Part shown: piece by piece, positions 1 to 6,800 of the stretch
How the letters are laid out: each line of letters opens with the position of its first letter
Numbering within the stretch: the first letter of the stretch is position 1
Origin: Methanobacteriota archaeon
GTDB taxonomy: Archaea; Thermoplasmatota; Poseidoniia; Poseidoniales; Thalassarchaeaceae
Direction: 5' to 3'
DNA length: 14,288 bases
Assembly: GCA_002685895.1 (NCBI GenBank)
Contig: NYYK01000028.1
Span: forward strand, 17,945-32,232
The notes under the pieces: model-generated
What the model saw: the letters and a program-made list of their open reading frames with translations, nothing else
Database searches by the model: none
Told to the model about the DNA's origin: nothing
Translations under genes and position numbers: made by a program

Positions 1-498
1 GATTCAATAGTAGGCTCAACCGGCGAATCGATGATTCACATGATGAGGAATTTAGAACTTGAGAGATTGACGCTTGCAGGCATGAGCCTCGGAATAGCCC
101 GCCGCGCAGTCTTTGAGATGAACAGATATGCTGGCGAAAGGGAGGCATTTGGCCAACCAATCAGGGAATTCGGGCAGATTCAGCGATATATCGGTCAATC
201 ATTTGCCGAGTGGCGGGCTATGGAGGCCTATCTCTACAATGTCGCACGCCAAATGGATCTTGAGAAGAGCGGTCAACGTTTGGATTCAGACGGAATCAAA
301 TTGGTGGCTACAACTCTAGCCAAAGAAATCGCTGACCGTGCGATGCAGGTCATGGGTGGCTACGGCTATGTTGGAGAATACGTTGTAGAGAGATTATGGC
401 GTGATGCCAAATTGCTTGAAATCGGCGGTGGCACACTTGAGAGCCACCAGAAGAACATCACCAATGATTTGACAAAGGACTCCTCGATTCTAGGGTGA
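1..498 (+). CDS. Acyl-CoA dehydrogenase, C-terminal part (5' end outside window)
   Basis: The reading frame is open from base 1 and gives the last 165 residues of an acyl-CoA dehydrogenase, a FAD enzyme that oxidises acyl-CoA to trans-2-enoyl-CoA and passes electrons to ETF. Seen: NLELERLTLAG followed by YAGEREAFGQPI, then GGYGYVGEY, and a terminal LEIGGGT. These match the C-terminal helical domain of the family. In medium-chain enzymes the catalytic Glu lies in the late YEGT motif; here that spot is IGGGT. A Glu is instead present in ELERL (codon 61-63), where isovaleryl-CoA dehydrogenase places its base, so a branched- or long-chain type is more likely than MCAD type. The ATG at 31 is internal to the conserved domain and is not the start. 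The stop TGA overlaps the ribosome-binding site of the next gene, suggesting co-transcription. The family is clear; the substrate is not. Confidence 0.92.
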   Translation, partial: DSIVGSTGESMIHMMRNLELERLTLAGMSLGIARRAVFEMNRYAGEREAFGQPIREFGQIQRYIGQSFAEWRAMEAYLYNVARQMDLEKSGQRLDSDGIKLVATTLAKEIADRAMQVMGGYGYVGEYVVERLWRDAKLLEIGGGTLESHQKNITNDLTKDSSILG

Positions 499-503
499 GG
501 TGG
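497..503 (+). promoter_or_regulatory. Ribosome-binding site setting a GTG start at 508
   Basis: GAGGTGG lies 4 nt before GTG at 508 and complements the archaeal 16S 3' end (CACCTCC). It overlaps the stop codon of the upstream gene. The same GGTGG-4nt-start arrangement precedes the genes at 3018 and 3819, which supports GTG as the true start here. Confidence 0.7.
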
Positions 504-507
504 TTGA

Positions 508-1290
508 GTGACTTGGCCATGGAAGACAGTGGACTGGAATGACCCGAAGGGTGGGACCATCCGCTTCTACCCCTACATCCCAACAGTTGTCTTTCCCAGA
601 GAATTGCGCCCACGTGATGATTGGAACGGACTAGCCTTCCTTCTTCACCCCGAGGAGCGAGAGGTTTGGCAAGAAGATGAAGAGATGGAGAAGAGTGGTA
701 AGGGCTCTGCAACTTTGATGGCTATTCATGGCGGTGGTGATTTTTCACGAATGCTGATTCGAATGCAATTACTTGAGGGTGTCAGGGCTGCAAAATTACC
801 TGACCCAGAGCCGCGCCGACTTGTGAATCTAGCCGAAAAGGGCGGCTTAGCGACTTATTTTGTAGAGCCTGGTGTTGAAGATGAAGAATGGCTAAATTGG
901 TCATTGGGAGTTGTAGATGAGGCTAGCAGACTAACACGAATGGTCGGCCATTTGTTTGCCCGCCGTCGTTTCCGCAAGGCTTGGAAGCAGGCGCAACCCG
1001 ATGTTAGCGAGCCTCCAACCAAAGAGGCATCAGAAGCATTTGCAATTTGTGCTGGGCTAGCTGCTGCTTGGTGGCGTTGTTCAGAATCAATGTTGAATGC
1101 AGAACTCCGTGAAACTAGAAATCGTCGTTTGGCAGGTCGCCTTAGGGGCGCATTGGCTGATTTGTCAGATGGCAATGAAACAGCAGTTATGCTGGTGCCA
1201 ATCTATCAGGATTGGATGGGGGAATTACTCGCAACTCTCAAGACTGAGCCCGATGTGGAACCAATTGAAGCGGTTGCCGTGGAGGTCTGA
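508..1290 (+). CDS. Uncharacterised 260-aa protein
   Basis: I do not recognise this family. The start is GTG at 508, supported by GAGGTGG four bases upstream; the stop lies 2 nt before the next gene, whose ribosome-binding site (GGAGGT, 1281-1286) is inside this gene's end. The protein is soluble-looking and mixed charged: an N-terminal part with many Trp and Pro (TWPWKTVDWNDP, FYPYIPTVVFP), an acidic patch around residues 48-62 (EEREVWQEDEEME), a basic helix-like stretch RRRFRKAWKQ near residue 151-160, and one short hydrophobic segment (AICAGLAAAWW, about 173-183) too short and polar-flanked to call a membrane span with confidence. No signal peptide, cysteine cluster or nucleotide-binding loop is visible. 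Tight linkage to the TBP-like gene suggests translational coupling and possibly a shared process, but no function can be assigned. Confidence 0.8.
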   Translation: MTWPWKTVDWNDPKGGTIRFYPYIPTVVFPRELRPRDDWNGLAFLLHPEEREVWQEDEEMEKSGKGSATLMAIHGGGDFSRMLIRMQLLEGVRAAKLPDPEPRRLVNLAEKGGLATYFVEPGVEDEEWLNWSLGVVDEASRLTRMVGHLFARRRFRKAWKQAQPDVSEPPTKEASEAFAICAGLAAAWWRCSESMLNAELRETRNRRLAGRLRGALADLSDGNETAVMLVPIYQDWMGELLATLKTEPDVEPIEAVAVEV

Positions 1291-1292
1291 TT

Positions 1293-1913
1293 ATGGCTCG
1301 GAAAAGTGCTGTAAAAGTTCGTATTGAAAATCAATTGATACGCTTCACTGCCCCAGAACCATTTGGCTCTGACGAGGTAATTGACACACTCGGGGGTAAG
1401 AAGAATGGAAAATTTGTCATTCTTGCTCTAAAGAACCCCCGCGCTACATTGTTAGTCGACCAAGAGGGCAGATTGGTGGTACATGGCACCAACCATTCTG
1501 AAATCGCTTGGGCTGCTGCTCGTGAGATGTTACTTCGACTTGGCCGTTCAGATGAGGGTTTGACTACCGAGAAGGGGCCTCTTGTTGTCTCGTTTGATTA
1601 TGGTCAACCATTGAGGATTGATCAAGTGCCAGAGTATTTCCCTGAATTTGAAGAAGATTCTAGATTAGATTGTATCCGCACCAGTGATTCACTACATGAC
1701 ATGGATATTCTATTATTTTCAAATGGTAGAGGGGTTGCACTTGGAGCAAGGCACAAGAATCTCGTGGAGATGGCTGCTACTCATTGGGGTACTAGATTTG
1801 AATCAGAGAAGTTATTTGTGAAGGTCTTGGTGAAACCGAAAGAAAAAGTGGAATCTAAACCGGAGCAAAGTGGGCCGGAAGAAGTTCTAGATGTTATTGA
1901 AGATGAATCGTGA
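1293..1913 (+). CDS. Divergent TATA-binding-protein-like (TBP-fold) protein
   Basis: The 206-aa product appears to hold two imperfect TBP-type repeats. Repeat 1 (about residues 8-85) has FVILALKNPRATLLV, then EGRLVVHGT, then an Ala-rich helix SEIAWAAAREMLLRLG. This follows the TBP order 'F..R.k.P..a.LiF.sGk.v.tGa' plus helix. Repeat 2 (about 96-169) has ILLFSNGRGVALGA followed by NLVEMAATHW. Of the Phe residues that TBP inserts into the TATA minor groove, F41 and F142 have plausible counterparts, while the 'LIF' position in repeat 1 is V-D. DNA binding may therefore be altered or lost. The tail (181-206) is rich in Glu/Lys, as the tails of some archaeal TBPs are acidic. Start ATG 1293 has GGAGGT 6 nt upstream. 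It is not the canonical TBP, which is far more conserved; it may be an accessory paralogue. Assignment rests on pattern reading only. Confidence 0.6.
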   Translation: MARKSAVKVRIENQLIRFTAPEPFGSDEVIDTLGGKKNGKFVILALKNPRATLLVDQEGRLVVHGTNHSEIAWAAAREMLLRLGRSDEGLTTEKGPLVVSFDYGQPLRIDQVPEYFPEFEEDSRLDCIRTSDSLHDMDILLFSNGRGVALGARHKNLVEMAATHWGTRFESEKLFVKVLVKPKEKVESKPEQSGPEEVLDVIEDES

Positions 1914-1922
1914 GGGGAAAAA

Positions 1923-2804
1923 ATGAATCTCTCAGAGGGGCGTTGGAACGGCCCGATTCTTGACAACCATTTTCATCTAGATAAAGCAGGAAGGTATCTT
2001 GACGCTGCGCTTGATTTCAAACGAGCCGGAGGAACAGATCTTGTTCTAGTTCACAAACCAGATTTCAATAATTTACCTATTGATGAAGTAGCGATTCGCC
2101 AAGCATACGAGACGACTGTAGAGATGGCTGAAAATACTCGTAGTGAGCACGATTTACGAGTCCGCGTAGTGTTAGGGCCCCATCCTGCTGCGTGGGTACA
2201 TCAGGCTGCTGAACTAGGTTTTGAGGTGGCGGGAGAACTGCATCTTTCTGCAGTGGAGATGGCCATTGAATTCTGTGATGAAAACCTCGCTGTAGGTGTG
2301 GGAGAGGTTGGTCGTCCTCATTGGGAGGTAGGAGACGAGATACTAGAACATGCAGATCAGTTGCTTACAGAAGTGCTTGGGATGTGTAAACAAGCGAATG
2401 TACCAGTGCAGCTCCATTTGGATTCCAACGGTGAGAAGACAAATGAGGAGATTTCCAAGATTTGTGACAGCGTAGGTTTCCCTAGATTTGGGGCAATTCA
2501 TCATCATGCTGATGGGAATATTAGCAAACAGTACACTCACGGTTTGACCTCATCAGTTGTTGTTGGTCGCGATGCTATCAAGGATATAGTCAATTCAATT
2601 TGGCAAAATGAGGGTGGTTTTCTAATGGAAACTGATTACATGGACGACCCCCGCAGACCAGGTGCAGTGCTTGGTCCTAAGACGGTACCAAAAAGAACAC
2701 AACAGTTAGCAACCTCCTTAATTGGAATGGGGATTGATGCAGAGGCTTCCCTCTGTGCTATCCACATAGATTTACCAGAGGCATTGTATGGTGAATATGA
2801 GTGA
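1923..2804 (+). CDS. TatD-family metal-dependent hydrolase (archaeal type)
   Basis: The 293-aa product is a TIM-barrel amidohydrolase of the TatD type. Metal ligands are visible in the expected order: DNHFHLD (H16, H18), GVGEVG (E128), VQLHLD (H165), IHHHADG (H193-H195) and METDYMDD (D238). The C-terminal DDPRRPG and GPKTVPKR stretch is characteristic of the archaeal branch usually annotated as predicted metal-dependent hydrolase of the TIM-barrel fold. Bacterial TatD relatives are 3'-5' exonucleases or deoxyribonucleases; activity of this branch is less certain, so a nuclease role is inferred. Start ATG 1923 follows GAGGGG with a 5-nt gap, and the ribosome-binding site overlaps the TGA of the TBP-like gene, which places it at the end of the first gene group. 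All ligand positions are intact; no truncation is seen. Cytoplasmic, with no signal peptide. Confidence 0.88.
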   Translation: MNLSEGRWNGPILDNHFHLDKAGRYLDAALDFKRAGGTDLVLVHKPDFNNLPIDEVAIRQAYETTVEMAENTRSEHDLRVRVVLGPHPAAWVHQAAELGFEVAGELHLSAVEMAIEFCDENLAVGVGEVGRPHWEVGDEILEHADQLLTEVLGMCKQANVPVQLHLDSNGEKTNEEISKICDSVGFPRFGAIHHHADGNISKQYTHGLTSSVVVGRDAIKDIVNSIWQNEGGFLMETDYMDDPRRPGAVLGPKTVPKRTQQLATSLIGMGIDAEASLCAIHIDLPEALYGEYE

Positions 2805-2824
2805 AAATCTTACCATTATGCTCA

Positions 2825-2834
2825 TTATAATATA
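2825..2834 (+). promoter_or_regulatory. Candidate TATA box for the fabI-synthase cluster
   Basis: TTATAATATA lies in the AT-rich part of the intergenic gap and resembles an archaeal TATA box. Transcription would start about 25 nt downstream (near 2855-2862), giving a leader of roughly 155-165 nt before the fabI ATG. A second, weaker AT-rich stretch (AGTATAGAAAAA, about 2878-2889) would give a shorter leader. No upstream BRE is convincing. Confidence 0.35.
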
Positions 2835-3007
2835 ATTGCTAGTCGGATGTATTGATAGCGGACGAATTTTCAATTAGAGTATAGAAAAAGGCCTCTCCTT
2901 GACATTTTTGGGGAAAAATAGATGCTCTTCTGAATGATGCATATGGTTCACAGAGTGGGCAAAGGTCTTGAAGCCGGTGTCGCCGGCGAGTCGATGTTAG
3001 GAGGAAC

Positions 3008-3013
3008 AGGTGG
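3008..3013 (+). promoter_or_regulatory. Ribosome-binding site fixing the fabI start at 3018
   Basis: AGGTGG sits 4 nt before ATG 3018, the same spacing as for the genes at 508 and 3819. This supports 3018 over the in-frame ATGs further upstream. A second purine box AGGAGG at 2999-3004 is 13 nt from this ATG, too far to be optimal for it. Confidence 0.6.
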
Positions 3014-3017
3014 TTTC

Positions 3018-3809
3018 ATGTTGGAACTAGAGGGAAAGACTGCACTTGTGTTCGGAGTTGCTAGCGAAGAGAGTATTGCATGGGCAATATGTGAGCAATT
3101 AGCGGCTGCTGGCTGCAAACTGATTCTCGGTTTCCAGAAGCGATTCATGAGTCGAGTATTCCAATTAAAAGAGAAGTTGGATGCTATCGAAGCATTTTAT
3201 CCGATTGATGTTTCTACCAATGAACTGACAGCCGAATTCTTCACCGAATGGCAGGCGGAGAGCCATGGAGCAAAAGCAGATATTGTCATTCATGCCATTG
3301 GATTCGCACCTCAGGAGTGTTTTGACAGACCTATTCTATTTGTTGAGAATGAACCAATAAATGCTGCAATGACGGTAAGTGCTCACTCATTACAGAGATT
3401 GATGCGCCACGCTTTGCCTCACCTCGCCCCTAACTCTTCAACCATCACACTCACTTATGCTGCTTCGACTCGCTGGGTACCTAATTATGGTGTGATGAGC
3501 ATCGCAAAGGCCGCATTAGAAGCATGGACAAGAGAGTTGGCTAACCATGTTGGCCCCGATGGACACCGAATCAATGCCATCTCGCCGGGACCTATTCCTA
3601 CATTGGCCGCGAGTGGAATCCCTGGCTTCGATGATATTCTAGATCATGTTGAGCGCAACGCCCCTCTTCGTCGCAATGTGAATCAGAAGGATGTTGCAGG
3701 CTGTGCTGCTTGGCTAGCCTCACCTCTTTCATCAGGTGTTACAGGACAAATCATCCATGTCGATGCAGGATATTCTAGCATCATGGTGCCGGACAGCATC
3801 TCTGATTGA
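3018..3809 (+). CDS. fabI: Enoyl-ACP reductase FabI
   Basis: FabI reduces the trans-2-enoyl-ACP double bond with NAD(P)H, the last step of each fatty acid elongation round. With ATG 3018 the product is 263 residues, almost the same as E. coli FabI (262). Seen: LEGKTALVFGVA then ESIAWAI, the FabI-type dinucleotide-binding start; TYAASTRWVPNYGVMSIAK with Y147, Y157 and K164 in the exact spacing of the E. coli Tyr146/Tyr156/Lys163 set; then INAISPGPIPTLAASGI, the conserved substrate-loop region; and IIHVDAGYS near the end. The stop is 9 nt before the synthase gene, whose GAGGTGG overlaps it, so the two are very likely co-transcribed and translationally coupled. The synthase has KR and DH but no enoyl reductase domain, so FabI probably acts in trans on its carrier-bound chains, in the role PfaD plays in PUFA synthases. 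The strong similarity to bacterial FabI suggests ancient transfer. Confidence 0.95.
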   Translation: MLELEGKTALVFGVASEESIAWAICEQLAAAGCKLILGFQKRFMSRVFQLKEKLDAIEAFYPIDVSTNELTAEFFTEWQAESHGAKADIVIHAIGFAPQECFDRPILFVENEPINAAMTVSAHSLQRLMRHALPHLAPNSSTITLTYAASTRWVPNYGVMSIAKAALEAWTRELANHVGPDGHRINAISPGPIPTLAASGIPGFDDILDHVERNAPLRRNVNQKDVAGCAAWLASPLSSGVTGQIIHVDAGYSSIMVPDSISD

Positions 3810-3818
3810 GGTGGAACA

Positions 3819-6800
3819 ATGAGTGACCAACTTGACGAAACACCGCAGCAACCATTTGCACCGATTGCAATAGTTGGTGTTTCAGCACTACTGCCCGATG
3901 CCCCTGACATCACTTCTTTTTGGAACAATGTTCTGAATGCCCGCGTCTCAATCAAGGAGATACCACAAGAGAGATGGAATAGTGCTGACTTTTGGGTTGA
4001 AGGTGAACCTGGAAGCGTAATTGAGGGTAAGACTTATTCAAAAATCGGAGCTTTTGTCGAAGAGTTCGAATTTGATTGGCGAAGATGGAAACAACCACCC
4101 GGTACACTTGGTCAGATTGATGATACTCAGTTGTGGGCTGTCGAGGTGTCCGCGGCAGCTTTGGAAGACGCTGGTTATCTTGGAGAGAATAATCGCCTTG
4201 AATTACCAAACGAGAGATGCGGGGTCATCTTTGCCAATGCTCTTGGTGGCGAAAATCGAATAATGTCAAGTCATAGGATATACGCTGATCAATTCGCACG
4301 CAAAGCCATTGAGGCAGGAATGCCTGCTGAAGTGGCAGAGCAATTCAAGGAGTCGATTACAGAGGGAACACCTCGTATCGATGAAGATACAATGCCTGGT
4401 GAATTAGCAAATGTGGTGGCTGGAAGAGTTGCAAATCTTCTTGATTTGCAAGGTCCAAATTTTAGTGCTGATGCCGCGTGTGCAAGCACTTTTGCTGCTT
4501 TGCTATCTGCTTGTCAAATGCTACAGACAGGACAGACCGATGTAATGCTCTGTGGTGCCAGTGACTGCACAATGGACCCCGGAACCTATGCTAAATTTAG
4601 TTCCATAGGCGCTCTATCCCCAATCCATTCGCGCCCATTTGATGCACGAGCTAACGGCTTTGTGATGGGTGAAGGTGCAGGTTGTGTTGTTCTCAAGCGT
4701 CTAGAAGATGCAATCAGAGATGGGGATGAGATATACAGCGTTATACGAGGAATTGGTGCATCAAGTGATGGAAGAGGCAAGGGAATCACAGCCCCTTCCA
4801 TAAGAGGTCAGAAGCAAGCAGTCATGCGCGCTTATCAGCAGGCCGGCTATTCAGCTACATCAGTTGAATTGATAGAGGCACACGGCACAAGCACGAAGGT
4901 TGGTGATGCAACAGAACTCTCAACTTTAGCTGAGGTTTACTCTGGCCGAAGTAGCGGCGATAATGTAGCGGTCGGTTCTGTTAAAAGTCAAATTGGCCAT
5001 TTGAAAGCAGCAGCAGGAATGGCTGGTCTACTCAAGGCGAGCTTAGCACTCCATCATCGAACTATTCCACCTTCGGCAGGGTTTGAGCAACCAAATACTT
5101 CGGTGAACTGGGATGAAATTCCTTTCTTTGTTCCCACGTCGGCAAGTGAATGGCCACTACCTCCATCTGGAATGCCTCGCCGAGCAGGAATCTCCTCCTT
5201 TGGATTTGGGGGTACAAATTTTCATTGTGCACTTGAACAATACGACCCTGAACATCATCTCAATATGGTAAATAATTTACATCAATCTAGCGATAGTGAA
5301 ATTGAACCTCCATCAGTTCCAAGTGTACTAGACCAAAGTGCTACACCTTCAATGACACATGATGAATTGAAGGCAATTGAAGGCGGCTTGCTTTTACTCA
5401 ATGCCCCTGATTTGGAATCTCTTGCCGATGAAATAACGATGGTGAAAACCGCCCTTCTTGCGCCATCTTCACCTACTTTTGATGATTCTCCAAATGGCCG
5501 CAGACTGTCAGTCGCCTTAGCATCTCTTTCACATGGTTTCAAGCCGGAAGGAGTTCGGTGTGGCGTTGTTGCCACAAGTTGGGCGCAATTGGAAAAGCGA
5601 CTAGACCTGCTTGAATCAAATTTATCTGATAGTTCAAAATGGGCCTTCCTCTCAAAACAGATGGTATTCATCACAGACGATCCTCCCCTTCCTCCTAATG
5701 CAAAACTTGTGCAAATGTTCCCTGGGCAGGGAAGTCAGTATGTTGGAATGACTCTCGATTTGTCGAAACGATTTGAGGTAGTGGGGGAGACATGGGTTGA
5801 AGCTGATCGCACAATGGTAGATATTCTTGGTGGGGAGAGACTATCAGAGTTTGTCTTGCGGGAGAATCTTTCAGAGGATGATGCTAAAATCGCTGAAGAA
5901 AAATTGAAGCAAACAGAATATACTCAGCCTGCGATGTTGACTGCAGATTTAGCACTCTACCGTCTGCTTGTCGAGCACGAAATAGAACCAGACATGGTCG
6001 CTGGACACAGTCTTGGTGAATATGCCGCTTTGATGGTTTCAGGGATTTTAAAATTCCATGATGCGTTGAGAGCCGCAGCGGCTCGCGGTACCGAGATGGG
6101 TAGTGTAGAGGTTCCTGATAAGGGAATAATGGCAAGCGTCACTGCTCCTTTTGATAAGGTGGAAGAAGTCATCAATTCAGTTGATGGTTATGTGATAGCA
6201 GCGAACAAGAATTCTCCAATGATGACGGTGATTGCAGGAGAGACTGAAGCAATGCAAGAGACAATTCGTCGCTTTGCTGAATTAAATATACAATGCGTAA
6301 AATTGCAGACTAGTCATGCATTCCATTCAAAGATTGTAGCCCCTGCGAACGAGCCATTACGCCGCTTTTTAGAGGATTTGGATCTCTCACTTCCATCCAT
6401 CCCAATTACTGCTAACTACGATGGAAATTTCTACCCTGACAGGTTGAACCAAGGTCAATCGGTACATCAGGCAATTCTTGGCCAACTAGCGCCTCAGATG
6501 TCTTCGGCAGTAGAATGGACCGAACAGGTACGCAAGATGTATGACGCAGGGGGGCGCCTCTTCATGGAGGTTGGTCCAAAGCGGGCGTTGGCTCTGTTTG
6601 CAGAACAAATTTTGGCAGAACAGCCCAAGGTCGTAACCAATACAAATCATCCAAAGGCTGGTGGTGTGGCCTCTTTCCTCTCCTCGCTAGCCATCTGTTC
6701 TCTTGCTGGACGGCAAATCAAAATGCACGCTCTTGATTCTTCAAGATTAACTGAAGGTTTCCGAGCAGGCCCTGTTGAGATTTGGCAGAAAGCAGGTTCT

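Larger units (their letters stand above)
2805..3017. other. 213-nt intergenic leader before fabI
   Basis: This is the only sizeable non-coding gap in the window. Its first part is AT-rich (2805-2890); the second part is richer in G/C and holds a short inverted repeat GCCGG (2973-2977) / CCGGC (2983-2987) with a 5-nt loop, then AGGAGG (2999-3004) and AGGTGG (3008-3013) before the fabI start. In-frame ATGs at 2934, 2937, 2943 and 2994 would extend FabI upstream, but the extra residues do not resemble the family. I see no clear oligo-T terminator for the upstream genes and no recognisable riboswitch. The hairpin is short and may be chance. Confidence 0.6.

Noticed and set aside
31..498. Complete short gene starting at ATG 31
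   Set aside because: The frame is open to base 1 and residues before ATG 31 (GSTGES) continue the acyl-CoA dehydrogenase domain, so this is an internal Met of a longer gene.
1293..1913. Canonical TATA-binding protein (tbp)
   Set aside because: Archaeal TBPs are highly conserved; here only the repeat pattern is retained and at least one DNA-contact position is replaced, so only 'TBP-like' is supportable.
20..2996. Near-identical 14-mers CCGGCGAATCGATG (20-33) and CCGGCGAGTCGATG (2983-2996)
   Set aside because: One is inside the acyl-CoA dehydrogenase coding region and the other in the leader; only two copies 3 kb apart with no flanking similarity, most likely chance.
2934..3017. N-terminal extension of FabI from an ATG at 2934
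   Set aside because: The extra 28 residues do not resemble FabI, ATG 3018 gives the family's usual length, and AGGTGG sits 4 nt before 3018 as in the neighbouring genes.
5282..5674. Minus-strand 130-codon open frame inside the synthase gene
   Set aside because: It lies opposite a coding linker, lacks a convincing ribosome-binding site and its translation shows no recognisable motif; it looks like a shadow of the plus-strand codons.
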